Shown: positions 23,736 through 32,807, counted from the stretch's first letter. The stretch: 64,000 nt of DNA from Candidatus Scalindua sp. (GCA_030748215.1 JASMMK010000045.1:29582-93581), one strand, 5' to 3'. Notes: a model not told the origin generated them from the sequence alone. Numbers and translations: made by a program.

Positions 23736-25088
23736 TTATTCTGTTTTTTCAATTGTATTAAGTGTGTCTGTGTATTCACCCTTCTTCCAGAACTCGTCAG
23801 GTACATACTCTATACCTACCTTCGTTTCCAGGGCTTTTAGACGTCTCAACTTGCTTGCTTCTGATTTTACTTTCAACAGAGATTCGTCCTGTTGGAAAGC
23901 AGCAACGTATGTCTGCATATCCGCTGACATATGGAAGGCCGACTTGAATATAGTCGTTCCCTGGTAGACAAGCATATCAAAGTATGTACGTTCAATCTCA
24001 GTGATATTGTACATTCTGCCTCCCAGATTCCATTTATGTCCTTCGTCAAGATATGGGGCCAGGTCCTTTGGCATCGCTTCCAACAATCCCTCTTTCTGCA
24101 AGTCCTCAACAACTGCCTTTGCCTCTCTCACTTTTGCATGGCTCACCTTGACTGTCTCGTCAGCTCCGCGTAAATAAGCATTAGCGAATCGAGACGAATG
24201 GCAATCGTTACAGATGCCTATCCATTTCTTTCTTTTTGCCGCGTGTTCCTCGGCTCCACGATCAACTTCCAGAACTCCCATATGGGCATATACAGTGTTC
24301 TCAACAGCGTTGTGAGTGCCTTTATACATGTGACAGTAGGCACAGGTTGGTGCTCTGTAATTTCCTGCTTTTAGAGTTTTGTCCCAATCCCAGTTGTCTC
24401 CGTCAATTTTTGTAATGACTCCATGTGCGGAGGATTCATAGCACTCTATATCACGATGATCCGGGCCGTTATGGCAATATCCACACGCTTCCGGCCGTCT
24501 TGCTTCAGCGGCTTTGAAGGTATGCCTGAAATGACATGAGTCACATTTGTTCTCAACAGCATGACACTGCGCACACCCGGCGACCTCAGGCTGAGGTTTG
24601 TTGATCTGCCACCCCGCTTCAACAACGTCCGGATGGAAGGCTCTCGCATGAGAAGGGTGTCCTGATTCCCTTTCAGATTTAAACTGTTTAACCTGTTTGG
24701 CATGACACCCTTTGGTTCCACAGGTGTCCGGTGTTGGCATAAATAGCTTCTGATGATCATTGCCATGACATTTATCACAGGTTACTACTGAACTGCTGTG
24801 TTTACTCTCCTTCCAGGCAAGAACAATTCCCGGAGTTGTCACTTTGTGGCATGTAATACAATCTGTTCCTTGAAATTGACCTTCAACCTTGTTGTCCGGT
24901 TCAAAATAGTGTCCCGGATCCCACCAACGGAACATCTCGATAGGTGTCCAGAATTTGCCCCATTTACCCTCGCCATTCGCAAGTTTTCCTAGTCCTCCAT
25001 CTGCAAATGTATTCACAGATGAAAAAAGCCCACAAGCTGCCAGTGCAAATGTAAAATAGAATACGAACAACTTCCTTTTTCTATTCAT
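23736..25088 (-). CDS. Octahaem c-type cytochrome, hydroxylamine oxidoreductase-like
   Basis: Eight haem sites are visible: C-I-T-C-H, C-D-K-C-H, C-G-T-K-G-C-H, C-A-Q-C-H, C-D-S-C-H, C-G-Y-C-H, C-A-Y-C-H and C-N-D-C-H, between residues about 77 and 297. Number and spacing fit the HAO family, whose anammox members oxidise hydroxylamine or hydrazine or reduce nitrite. The third site has four residues between its cysteines. Behind the haems comes a helical part with R-T-Y-F-D-M-L-V-Y-Q and S-A-F-H-M-S. The crosslinking Tyr that marks oxidative HAOs should lie here, but which Tyr cannot be fixed by eye, so direction of catalysis is open. At 450 residues it is shorter than typical HAO (about 500-570). 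A signal peptide directs it outside the cytoplasm. The ATG at 25088 has the best spacing to gggaggag. Confidence 0.9.
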   Translation of the reverse strand: MNRKRKLFVFYFTFALAACGLFSSVNTFADGGLGKLANGEGKWGKFWTPIEMFRWWDPGHYFEPDNKVEGQFQGTDCITCHKVTTPGIVLAWKESKHSSSVVTCDKCHGNDHQKLFMPTPDTCGTKGCHAKQVKQFKSERESGHPSHARAFHPDVVEAGWQINKPQPEVAGCAQCHAVENKCDSCHFRHTFKAAEARRPEACGYCHNGPDHRDIECYESSAHGVITKIDGDNWDWDKTLKAGNYRAPTCAYCHMYKGTHNAVENTVYAHMGVLEVDRGAEEHAAKRKKWIGICNDCHSSRFANAYLRGADETVKVSHAKVREAKAVVEDLQKEGLLEAMPKDLAPYLDEGHKWNLGGRMYNITEIERTYFDMLVYQGTTIFKSAFHMSADMQTYVAAFQQDESLLKVKSEASKLRRLKALETKVGIEYVPDEFWKKGEYTDTLNTIEKTE

Positions 25089-25265
25089 ATACATCTCCTC
25101 CCTTTCTCAACGTAGCTTTTTTTACTAGTAATAAATTAATAATTATATCAGGAAGACGTATCCATGAAATTGCCTGCCCAATAGCGCATAATGTTTTGAC
25201 GTATACATAGTGTTATTTTAATTACTTATAATAATATATGGTTGAAAAGAAAAGCAAGAAGAAAA

Positions 25266-26222
25266 ATGGCCCTGAAATTGGATCGGTTTAAAAAGTTAGT
25301 TGACTGTCTGGTAAGATTTAATAGAATTTCTAATATGACAACTGAAAACAAAATGAGATCCGAAGTAGTGAAAAGATACGAGTTTAAATTACACGGCTGG
25401 ATAGGTATCTTCTTAATTGTGATTGCTGAGCTGGCAGTTATCTTTCAGCACAGTTCCCCTATATCTCACCGTATAGGTATGTGGACTACTCCCTTATGCT
25501 GGTGGGGTTATATCTTTCTGATCGATGCTATAATTTTTCGGCTGAAGGGTAACTCGCTTATCAGCAACAGAAGAAGAAACTTTCTGCTGCAACTTCCTCT
25601 ATCGATAATAATCTGGTTGCTCTTCGAGCTATACAACCTGCACCTCGCTAACTGGAAATATATTGGTCTGCCGACTAATCCGGTAGAGCTTTGCCTGGGG
25701 ATGGGATTGGCATTTGCAACGATAATGCCAGGGATGTTTCTCACAGCAGAGCTTCTGGAAACACTTCGTATCTTCGATAGATTCCATATTGCAAAACTTA
25801 AGGTAACAAACAGGACAATTTACGGAGGTATCGTTCTAGGCTTCTTCTTTGTCATGGCGCCACTCTTACTGCCGCAAAGTTCCGCTAAATACCTGTTTGG
25901 TCTCGTATGGACAGGCTTTGTGTTGCTGATAGAACCGATCGTGTACTCAAGCAGGGGTGATTCTCTATTAAGGGATCTGGAGGATGGAATGCTGAACAGA
26001 ATCCTCTCTCTCTTTGCGGCCGGATTTATCTGCGGTTTCCTATGGGAGTTCTGGAACTTCTGGGCACCGTCAAAATGGATCTACACAGCACCTTTCATGC
26101 AGGACCTTAAGATATTTGAAATGCCCGTCGTTGGCTTCCTTGGCTTTGGCCCTTTCGCGTGGGAATATTTTGTAATGTATAACTTCGCCAGGTTGTTATT
26201 AAAAAGAGATTTGGAGAAATAG
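25266..26222 (+). CDS. Conserved multi-pass membrane protein of unknown function
   Basis: About eight hydrophobic segments run from residue 45 onwards. Aromatic-rich conserved-looking blocks stand near the C-terminus: F-L-W-E-F-W-N-F-W-A-P-S-K-W, F-E-M-P-V-V-G-F-L-G-F-G-P-F-A and W-E-Y-F-V-M-Y-N. I recall similar blocks in uncharacterised bacterial membrane proteins, some annotated near carotenoid genes, but cannot assign function. The start is uncertain: in-frame starts are TTG 25242, ATG 25266 and ATG 25335, none with a strong ribosome binding site. It is divergent from the cytochrome gene. Confidence 0.7.
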   Translation: MALKLDRFKKLVDCLVRFNRISNMTTENKMRSEVVKRYEFKLHGWIGIFLIVIAELAVIFQHSSPISHRIGMWTTPLCWWGYIFLIDAIIFRLKGNSLISNRRRNFLLQLPLSIIIWLLFELYNLHLANWKYIGLPTNPVELCLGMGLAFATIMPGMFLTAELLETLRIFDRFHIAKLKVTNRTIYGGIVLGFFFVMAPLLLPQSSAKYLFGLVWTGFVLLIEPIVYSSRGDSLLRDLEDGMLNRILSLFAAGFICGFLWEFWNFWAPSKWIYTAPFMQDLKIFEMPVVGFLGFGPFAWEYFVMYNFARLLLKRDLEK

Positions 26223-26254
26223 TTTTAAGGTTCTCCTTTATTCTAACATCTTGA

Positions 26255-27190
26255 TTATTGTGCCCCCATCAATCCTTTGTAAATCGTTACTTCTCGCATG
26301 GCTTTCTTCTTCAAATCTTCGTCTTTGCTTTTGAGGCCCTTATTCCAGTATGCAAATCCCAGATTGCTGTGAGCGTCGGGTAGCGTGGGGTTTATCTCTA
26401 TCGCTTTTTTGAGGATGGCAATGGCTTCATCAAACATTTTTTTCTCACAATAGACCAGGCCCATATTGCTGTATGCGTCTGCGAATTTTGGATCGATACC
26501 AATAGCAAGTTCATACTCCTCCATTGCCTCGTCAAGCTTGCCCTGTTCATAGTAGACAAAGCCCAGATTAAGGTGCGCTGTCTTGAATTGTGGATCGATC
26601 TCGATAGCCTTTTTAAGTTCCGCAGCTGCATCGTCCAGCCGTCCCATGCTGAAATAGACGCTTTCAAGATAGCAGTAGATTTCGGGATCTTTTTTCTCTA
26701 TCTCCAGGGCCTTTTTGAACTCTGCAAGCGCTTCATTCAGCAAGCCTGTTTTGTAATAAGAGCGTCCGATGTATTTATGTGCATCCACGTTATCAGGGTC
26801 TATCTCCAGGACCTGTTTCAGTGTGCTTACACTCTCTTGATACATATTGCGTTCGGTATAGACGAGAGAGAGATTAATACGTGCTTCAATGGAATCTGGT
26901 TTCAGCTGAATGGTTTTCTGGTACTCTGATATTGCGTCATTGAACTTCATCTTCAGTTCGTAGAGGGTACCGAGGTTAAAATGCGCATCTGCATCGTCCG
27001 GGTTGGCGATAACTGTCTCGTTGTATGCGATAATTTTCTTGTCTATTTCCTTAAGTTCTGCTTCTGTTTTTCCAATCTGGCTTGCAAGCTCTTCTGTTGA
27101 GAGCTCTGTTCCCTCATGCGCATAACCGGTAGTGAGAGTAATACATGCAATTGTAAGAGCCATACAAACTATTGATATATATTTATTCAT
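26255..27190 (-). CDS. Exported TPR protein
   Basis: A signal peptide (M-A-L-T-I-A-C-I-T-L-T-T-G-Y-A) precedes a short coiled coil and then about seven tetratricopeptide repeats with the W/Y-x-x-L-G-x-x-Y, A-x-x-x-Y and P-D/N marks. For example A-H-F-N-L-G-T-L-Y-E-L-K and A-Y-S-N-M-G-L-V-Y-C-E-K. TPR arrays scaffold protein complexes; anammox genomes hold many exported ones. It follows another TPR gene (27235) by 45 bp in the same direction, so they form a pair. Confidence 0.9.
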   Translation of the reverse strand: MNKYISIVCMALTIACITLTTGYAHEGTELSTEELASQIGKTEAELKEIDKKIIAYNETVIANPDDADAHFNLGTLYELKMKFNDAISEYQKTIQLKPDSIEARINLSLVYTERNMYQESVSTLKQVLEIDPDNVDAHKYIGRSYYKTGLLNEALAEFKKALEIEKKDPEIYCYLESVYFSMGRLDDAAAELKKAIEIDPQFKTAHLNLGFVYYEQGKLDEAMEEYELAIGIDPKFADAYSNMGLVYCEKKMFDEAIAILKKAIEINPTLPDAHSNLGFAYWNKGLKSKDEDLKKKAMREVTIYKGLMGAQ

Positions 27191-27234
27191 AGATTCGTTT
27201 CCTGTTTTGTTTATTGTTAATTTAATTAATAATT

Positions 27235-27969
27235 TTAATGTGATGCTCCGCCCATTATTTTTGCCTGTTTTGCGTCTTTCTCTTTCATTAACTCTTCGAA
27301 TTTTTTAAATTCGTTATCAGCATCTTTTGATCTTCCCTGCATCAGGTAGATGACCCCAAGGTTGTTGTGCGGCTGTGGAAATTTTGCGTCAATAGCAATT
27401 GCATTATTAAATGCGGCAATGGCTTCATCATTTTTCTCTAATTTTATGAGAGCCATACCGATCTCATCGTACGCAAGTGCGGAAAGGGGGTTTAATTCGA
27501 TTGCCTTGTTGAGCTCTTCTATTGCCAGTTCATATTCATCGTCGTATCTATAGGCAATTCCCAGGTTTATGTAACTTTGTGGATTTGCAGGATCAAGCTC
27601 TGCAGCTTTCTTATAAGCATCGATCGCACCCTCTATCATTCCCTGTGTATAGTAGGCACGTCCCAGATAATTATATACTTTAACCATCTCAGGGTTAATT
27701 TCTACTGCCTTCTCCCATGCCTGAACAGCCAGGGTAAAGTTTCCCTCTTTTATCGCATCAATACCGAAAGTATAATAATCTTCCGCGTCTGTACCCAGGT
27801 TTGGAAGCTTCGCTACCGGTTTTTTCTCAACCGGTGCTTCAACTTTCACTTCTGCCGGTGCAACTACCACTTCCGGTGCCTCTTCTTTTCCGCATCCATT
27901 TATTAAGAGTGCTGCCACTATCAGGCAAACAATTGGATAGAGATTTGTTAGTTTACAGATGTTTTTCAT
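27235..27969 (-). CDS. TPR lipoprotein
   Basis: The leader ends L-L-I-N-G-C-G-K, a good lipobox, so the protein should be membrane-anchored. A proline/valine-rich linker (E-V-V-V-A-P-A-E-V-K-V-E-A-P) follows, then about five TPR motifs (A-E-D-Y-Y-T-F-G-I-D-A, V-Y-N-Y-L-G-R-A-Y-Y-T-Q-G). It lies upstream of the other TPR gene and 66 bp after the polyprenyl synthase gene. Confidence 0.9.
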   Translation of the reverse strand: MKNICKLTNLYPIVCLIVAALLINGCGKEEAPEVVVAPAEVKVEAPVEKKPVAKLPNLGTDAEDYYTFGIDAIKEGNFTLAVQAWEKAVEINPEMVKVYNYLGRAYYTQGMIEGAIDAYKKAAELDPANPQSYINLGIAYRYDDEYELAIEELNKAIELNPLSALAYDEIGMALIKLEKNDEAIAAFNNAIAIDAKFPQPHNNLGVIYLMQGRSKDADNEFKKFEELMKEKDAKQAKIMGGASH

Positions 27970-28034
27970 GTGTTTTCCTTTTGTAAAAAAATTATTGTAA
28001 TTGTTACAAATTCTTAACTATTTTATGCTGGCTC

Positions 28035-29024
28035 TTATGTCATACGTTGAGCCATAAAGTTTGCGATATCCTTGAAGACCGCTTTATTATCTGTTGGTAT
28101 TTCGTCGATTATATCATAAGTCTGCTTTATTAAATCATCAGCATATTTTTGTGCATGCTCTATAGAGCCATGTTTATTGTAAATATTCAGAACAGATTGT
28201 ACATCGTCATCAGTAGTCTCTTCTCTCTGTTTCGTCATTATTTCGATAAGTGATGTTTTGTCGTCATTATTTGCTATCTCTAATGTATATGCATATAAGA
28301 AACTGGCTTTTCCCTCTTTAATGTCTGATCCAATAACTCCTCCGCGTCCTTTACCTACCGTTAAATCAATCAGATCGTCTTTTATCTGGAAGGCGGGTCC
28401 CATTAACTTACCTAACGCCCAGATCTTATCTATAGTTCCCTCAATATTTCCCGATGCTACAGCACCGCCGACCATTCCACAGGCGAGATAATACCCGGTT
28501 TTCAACCTTACAAGTCCAAGATATTTCTCAACTGTATAATCAGTAGCACCTCTTGCATTGATATCCAGCGCCTGACCCTCTACAGTTTTTTCGTATGTCA
28601 GGTTAAATATCTCTAATAGCTTCAGCTTTCTGTCTGATGGAACCGGGCTTATTAGAATACAGTGGTATGCCCGCGCCAACAGGTAATCGCCGGCATTGAT
28701 AGCATTGGCAACACCATATTTAACCCAGACGGTTGGCTGATCGCGTCGCATGGTATCTTCATCTTCAATATCATCGTGCAGAAGGAACATATTGTGTAGA
28801 ATCTCTATAGCCAATGCAAAATGAAGCGCTTCGTCCGGATTGCCACCCAGTTCCTTGCACGTAATCAGGCATATAGCAGGCCTTATGCGTTTTCCTCCAG
28901 TTCTCAGGTGATGCCAAATCGGCTCGCTCAAATAGTCATCTCTATCCGGAGGTATGATCTCTTTAAGAAGATCATCAATCTTTTTGCCATACGTTTTTAT
29001 AGATTCTTCTATGTTCGTCTGCAT
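28035..29024 (-). CDS. Polyprenyl (geranylgeranyl/farnesyl) diphosphate synthase
   Basis: The enzyme condenses isopentenyl diphosphate with allylic diphosphates. The first Asp-rich motif is L-L-H-D-D-I-E-D-E-D-T-M-R-R near residue 92 and the second is Q-I-K-D-D-L-I-D-L near 218. G-G-K-R-I-R-P is near 43. Length (329 residues) suits short- to medium-chain synthases. The residues preceding the first motif (H-N-M-F-L-L) set the chain length, which I cannot decide by eye. It follows efp by 58 bp in a minus-strand run. Confidence 0.93.
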   Translation of the reverse strand: MQTNIEESIKTYGKKIDDLLKEIIPPDRDDYLSEPIWHHLRTGGKRIRPAICLITCKELGGNPDEALHFALAIEILHNMFLLHDDIEDEDTMRRDQPTVWVKYGVANAINAGDYLLARAYHCILISPVPSDRKLKLLEIFNLTYEKTVEGQALDINARGATDYTVEKYLGLVRLKTGYYLACGMVGGAVASGNIEGTIDKIWALGKLMGPAFQIKDDLIDLTVGKGRGGVIGSDIKEGKASFLYAYTLEIANNDDKTSLIEIMTKQREETTDDDVQSVLNIYNKHGSIEHAQKYADDLIKQTYDIIDEIPTDNKAVFKDIANFMAQRMT

Positions 29025-29082
29025 TTTCTTGTTTTAACTTTAGGCGCTTTAGCTCACTTAAGACACTTCACACTTATTTATT

Positions 29083-29640
29083 CTATGCTCGACCCATGAA
29101 TTCACCCGTACGAGTATCAATCTTTACCATTTCATCTGTATTTACAAAGAGTGGTACTTTGGTTACATAGCCTGTTTCCAGTGTTGCCGGTTTGAATACG
29201 TTTGTTACTGTATCACCTTTTGTGCCTGGATCTGTCTCTGTAATCTTCAATATGACAGAGGATGGAAGTTCAATCCCGATTGGGTTATTATTGTAAAGCG
29301 AAACCGATACTTTGGAATTTGGCGCTATATATGACATTGCATCTCCAAGTACTTCCTTTGAAAGAAAGGCTTGCTCATAGTTTTCTGTGTCCATAAAGCA
29401 ATAGTTGTTTCCTTCCTGATATAAATATTCCATATCCCTGTGATCCACAAATATATCTTCCACCTTATCTGATGGTCTGAAACGTTTTTGAGTGACATTG
29501 CCCTGTTTTAAGCTTTTTATACTCACCTGCATATGAGCACGCCCCTTACCGGGGGTGACGTGATTAAAGCCGGCTACCGTATAGAGTTCTCCGTCAATCT
29601 TTACAACCAGTCCTTTTCGCATATCTATTGCATTTATCAA
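29083..29640 (-). CDS. efp: Elongation factor P
   Basis: EF-P helps the ribosome through polyproline stretches. The 185-residue length and three-domain pattern are standard. The loop carrying the modified residue is V-T-P-G-K-G-R-A with K32 at the tip, the lysine form. The C-terminus V-N-T-D-E-M-V-K-I-D-T-R-T-G-E-F is typical. It is followed by the prenyl synthase and preceded by hemW in the same direction. Confidence 0.97.
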   Translation of the reverse strand: MINAIDMRKGLVVKIDGELYTVAGFNHVTPGKGRAHMQVSIKSLKQGNVTQKRFRPSDKVEDIFVDHRDMEYLYQEGNNYCFMDTENYEQAFLSKEVLGDAMSYIAPNSKVSVSLYNNNPIGIELPSSVILKITETDPGTKGDTVTNVFKPATLETGYVTKVPLFVNTDEMVKIDTRTGEFMGRA

Positions 29641-29664
29641 TTGAATAGCTCCTTAATAAAATTG

Positions 29665-30801
29665 TTACACAAATTCCATCATTACTGAGTCTGCTACAGA
29701 CAGGCCTTTTGTGGTTAACTTAACTCTCTCATTATCGAAGTTAATCAAGCCTGCTTGTGTCAGATTATTTAATTGTTTTTCAAAAAGTTCGTTTAAATCA
29801 AAACCGGATCTTTTGGTAAATTCTTTTTTTGATATTCCGGATGTCATTCTCAATGCCATAATGAGTATTTCAGATGCGCGCTGCTTCTGAGGTAATTTCT
29901 CAGAAAAACATTTTAACCTCTTCTTCGATATAGATGAAGAGGTATACTCTTTTACGCTCTTTATATTACAGTATCGTTCGCCATTAACATAGGAAAATGC
30001 TCCGGCGCCTATTCCGATGTATTCCCTGTTTTTCCAGTAGACGGTATTATGCAGACACTCTTTATCCTGCTTTGCAAAGTTTGATATTTCATAATGATTA
30101 TAATCATTGTCACGGAGAAAGTCATTTGTGAATTCATACATTTTCAGCTCATCCTCTTCACTTAATTTCTGAAGGGTTCCGGAATCAGTCATCTCAACAA
30201 TTGGTGTTCCCTGTTCATAAGTAAGGCAATAAGCAGAGATATGTTCCGGGTCCAGTTTGCAACATTCTCGCAAGTCCTTCTTCCATTCGTTTAAGGTTTG
30301 AGCAGGATAACCGTAAATGAGATCAATACTGATATTATTGAACCCTTTTTCTCTTAAGTTAATGAAAATATCTTTTGCTTCATTTGCAGAGTGGATTCGC
30401 CCCAGAAGTTTCAAATATCGGTCGTTAAAGGATTGAATACCAATACTGACCCGATCAACATGGCGGTTTTTCATGATGATGGCTTTTTCATCGCTCAATG
30501 TGCCGGGATTTACTTCAATTGTATATTCCTTGAGGCTGGGGACATCGACGTGTTTGGAGATTATATTCAACAGCCTGTCTAGTTGCATCTCATTTAAAAC
30601 TGTTGGAGTGCCGCCACCAATAAAAACGGTCTTAAAGGAGTGTTTTTCGGTTGCCGATTGAAGTTCCTGTTCAATCGCCTTTAGATACTCATCAACTATA
30701 TGTGATTTTGTTACAATTGAATTGAAATCACAATATATGCATTTGCTTATACAAAATGGAATATGAATATACAGAGAAGGTATATGATGTTGAATAGTCA
30801 C
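29665..30801 (-). CDS. hemW: Radical SAM haem chaperone HemW
   Basis: The N-terminal Y-I-H-I-P-F-C-I-S-K-C-I-Y-C-D-F carries C-x3-C-x2-C, the radical-SAM cluster motif, followed by F-I-G-G-G-T-P-T and E-V-N-P-G-T. A C-terminal HemN-like helical part follows. HemW hands haem to cytochromes and is related to oxygen-independent coproporphyrinogen oxidase but lacks its extra N-terminal residues. The frame is open to 30855. I prefer the GTG at 30801, which gives M-T-I-Q-H-H-I-P-S-L-Y-I-H and avoids overlapping pcm. A haem chaperone fits a cytochrome-rich organism. Confidence 0.93.
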   Translation of the reverse strand: MTIQHHIPSLYIHIPFCISKCIYCDFNSIVTKSHIVDEYLKAIEQELQSATEKHSFKTVFIGGGTPTVLNEMQLDRLLNIISKHVDVPSLKEYTIEVNPGTLSDEKAIIMKNRHVDRVSIGIQSFNDRYLKLLGRIHSANEAKDIFINLREKGFNNISIDLIYGYPAQTLNEWKKDLRECCKLDPEHISAYCLTYEQGTPIVEMTDSGTLQKLSEEDELKMYEFTNDFLRDNDYNHYEISNFAKQDKECLHNTVYWKNREYIGIGAGAFSYVNGERYCNIKSVKEYTSSSISKKRLKCFSEKLPQKQRASEILIMALRMTSGISKKEFTKRSGFDLNELFEKQLNNLTQAGLINFDNERVKLTTKGLSVADSVMMEFV

Positions 30802-30809
30802 TGCTAAGC

Positions 30810-31499
30810 CTAATTGTTTTCGAACTCTTGTCTTACCAATGGAACAAACATACATTGAAAGAGCTCTTCTTTAATTAATTTCCCTTTTACTTTTGTCGCC
30901 CTGACTAGAGTTTGTGCGTCAGTGCCACCTATAGGTATTATAATCCTTCCTTTTTCTGCGAGTTGTTTAATAAGCGGTTCAGGTATGTCGAAAGTTGCTG
31001 CAGTCACTATTATACCGTCAAAAGGAGCTTCTTCCTCGTAACCTACACTTCCGTCAGCAATATGAAGCTTTACTCTGTCTCCGTAGCCTAACTCATTTAT
31101 CTTTGCCATCGCTTTGTGTGCCAGCTGTGCCCTGACTTCAACAGTATAAACTTTTTCGTGTATTTCTGCAAGAAGTGCAGTTTGATAGCCGGAACCGGTA
31201 CCAACTTCAAGAATCCGGTCTCCTTTTTTAATCGAAAGTGCCTGGATCATATATGCAACGATATAGGGCTGAGAAATAGTTTGCATCTCTTCAATTGGAA
31301 GAGGCGTATCATCGTAAGCTCTGTCCCAAAGATCAGCAGGCAGGAATTCGTGTCTGGGGACCTTTGCCATAGCCCGGAGAACTTCCTTATCTACAATATC
31401 TCTGGCTATTAATTGAGCTCTTACCATTCGTTCCCGTTTTTCATTAAAAGATGAGTTTGTAGAAACCATATTTTTTAAGAATTTTTTTATTGTGTACAT
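30810..31499 (-). CDS. pcm: Protein-L-isoaspartate O-methyltransferase
   Basis: The enzyme methylates isoaspartyl residues to start repair of aged proteins, using SAM. Motif I is I-L-E-V-G-T-G-S-G-Y-Q-T near residue 99. Further marks are R-H-E-F-L-P, Y-D-D-T-P-L-P-I, T-I-S-Q-P-Y-I-V-A, and C-terminal L-V-R-Q-E-F. Length (229 residues) is normal. The ATG at 31499 is preferred over the TTG just before it; a later ATG (M-V-S-T-N-S) is also possible. It begins 6 nt after the glycosyltransferase stop. Confidence 0.95.
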   Translation of the reverse strand: MYTIKKFLKNMVSTNSSFNEKRERMVRAQLIARDIVDKEVLRAMAKVPRHEFLPADLWDRAYDDTPLPIEEMQTISQPYIVAYMIQALSIKKGDRILEVGTGSGYQTALLAEIHEKVYTVEVRAQLAHKAMAKINELGYGDRVKLHIADGSVGYEEEAPFDGIIVTAATFDIPEPLIKQLAEKGRIIIPIGGTDAQTLVRATKVKGKLIKEELFQCMFVPLVRQEFENN

Positions 31500-31504
31500 C
31501 AAAT

Positions 31505-32218
31505 TTACACTGCCAGCTGATTTCTTGAGCTTTCACTCATCTCTTTCTTAATTATCTCTTTGTAATAGTTAATTCTTGTTGTGGGGTTATCGAGCTCTCC
31601 GCTGAAACGTTTCTCTGCATTGTTATAAATAAGTTCAACCGGTATCTCTTTAATGTTGAGTCCTAATTTCCACGCCTGCATCCACAATTGCAGAGGCATG
31701 CCGTAGCCTTCCTCTGTCAGCTTCATTTCCTTTATTGCATCAGCTTTATATGCTTTGAAACCACAAAAGGAGTCTGTCAGCTCAAGCGTTGTAGTTTTAT
31801 TCAGTATTCTGGTTATTTCCATATTTATTGCATATCGGTCTGGTGGGATTTGTGGGTTTAATTTATTGGCTTGTACTAGATATCTTGATCCTGACACAAT
31901 ATCATAGTTTGATATTTGAGCCAGGAATATTTGTATTTCATCCGGTATGTGTTGACCGTCACAATCCATTGTAATTATGCTGTCGTAGCCATTTGAGATT
32001 CCATGTTTGAATGCGTCAATAATAGTCTGTCCATAGCCAAGATTTTTTTCATGGACGATAGTGTTTATATTTTCAATATCTGACAATTCTTCTTGCGTGC
32101 CATCTGTAGACCCGTCGTCTATAACCAGTATGTCTAAATCGTATTTTTTTATTTGTGAAATAATAAAACCGATATCTTTTTTTTCGTTGTAGGCTGGTAG
32201 TGCTATGAGTGTATTCAT
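31505..32218 (-). CDS. Family 2 glycosyltransferase (dolichyl-phosphate mannosyltransferase-like)
   Basis: The GT-A fold marks are A-L-P-A-Y-N-E at residues 6-12, V-I-D-D-G-S-T-D-G-T near 34, and D-C-D-G-Q-H near 85 as the metal-binding D-x-D-like site. There are no membrane helices after the catalytic domain, so it is a 237-residue soluble or peripheral enzyme that probably uses an NDP-sugar and a polyprenyl phosphate. The acceptor is unknown. It begins the run GT2-pcm-hemW-efp-prenyl synthase. Confidence 0.92.
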   Translation of the reverse strand: MNTLIALPAYNEKKDIGFIISQIKKYDLDILVIDDGSTDGTQEELSDIENINTIVHEKNLGYGQTIIDAFKHGISNGYDSIITMDCDGQHIPDEIQIFLAQISNYDIVSGSRYLVQANKLNPQIPPDRYAINMEITRILNKTTTLELTDSFCGFKAYKADAIKEMKLTEEGYGMPLQLWMQAWKLGLNIKEIPVELIYNNAEKRFSGELDNPTTRINYYKEIIKKEMSESSRNQLAV

Positions 32219-32360
32219 GGTTAAATTTTTTCTGCTGAAAGTGACAAACTTATAATCTTTTCAATCTTATAATGTAAACAATTTAAATCAAGAAAAATAT
32301 ACACATGGGAAAGAGTGTGCGCGAATCATAAATTATAGTATGTAAACGCATATTTTTTTC

Positions 32361-32446
32361 TTGACAATAATTAAGTCGCATGATACAAGCCACTTATAGT
32401 GTGGGAGAGAGCATAAAGAGTACTGGCGATTACGACTTAATTATTG
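32361..32446 (+). promoter_or_regulatory. Candidate promoter with operator-like long inverted repeat
   Basis: ttgaca (32361-32366) and tacaag (32384-32389) are spaced 17 nt, a reasonable sigma-70 promoter. caataattaagtcg (32365-32378) overlaps the -35/spacer and its exact reverse complement cgacttaattattg is at 32433-32446, just before the ribosome binding site region. Only the second arm would be transcribed, so it looks like a pair of protein-binding sites rather than an RNA stem. Confidence 0.55.
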
Positions 32447-32482
32447 TTCTAGTTTTTATAATTTTTGGAGAAGGAGATCTCT

Positions 32483-32794
32483 ATGGCTGCTAAAAAACCA
32501 GCTAAGAAGAAGGCGAAAAAAACAGTTGTTAAATTATGGACAAAGGCAGAGTTGAGTACGCTAAAAAAAGAGTATCCGAAAAGTGACACACAGAAACTTG
32601 CAAAAAAACTTAAGAGAACATTAGAAGCCGTTCGTTTCCAGGCAAAAAAACACGGTCTGAAAAAAACAAAAACATATATGCAGTCTTTATATAAAGCAGC
32701 CAGTAAACCAGCTAAGAAAAAACCAGCAGCAAAGAAAAAGGTAGTTAAGAAAGCTACAAAGAAAAGGGCTGCCTGCAAGAAGAAAAAGCGTTAA
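32483..32794 (+). CDS. Histone H1-like basic protein with a Myb/SANT-like domain
   Basis: The ATG at 32483 follows ggagaaggag (32466-32475). The 103-residue protein has three parts: a short K/A/P-rich N-terminus (A-A-K-K-P-A-K-K-K), a compact domain (about residues 18-60: L-W-T-K-A-E-L-S-T-L-K-K-E-Y ... L-A-K-K-L-K-R-T-L-E-A-V) that reads as a Myb/SANT-like helix-turn-helix, and an A-K-K-P-A-A-K-K-K tail like histone H1 C-termini. It should bind DNA, perhaps as a nucleoid protein. hflX starts 13 nt later, so the two are likely co-transcribed. Confidence 0.82.
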   Translation: MAAKKPAKKKAKKTVVKLWTKAELSTLKKEYPKSDTQKLAKKLKRTLEAVRFQAKKHGLKKTKTYMQSLYKAASKPAKKKPAAKKKVVKKATKKRAACKKKKR

Positions 32795-32807
32795 TTGTAA
32801 TCAGTAA

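Noticed and set aside
23736..25088. Naming the octahaem protein as hydrazine dehydrogenase or nitrite reductase
   Set aside because: The crosslinking Tyr and haem-4 surroundings cannot be settled by eye, so only the family is called.
32449..32778. Minus-strand frame rich in Phe and Ala opposite the histone-like gene
   Set aside because: It is the shadow of AAA/AAG-rich codons; the plus-strand gene has the ribosome binding site and domain.
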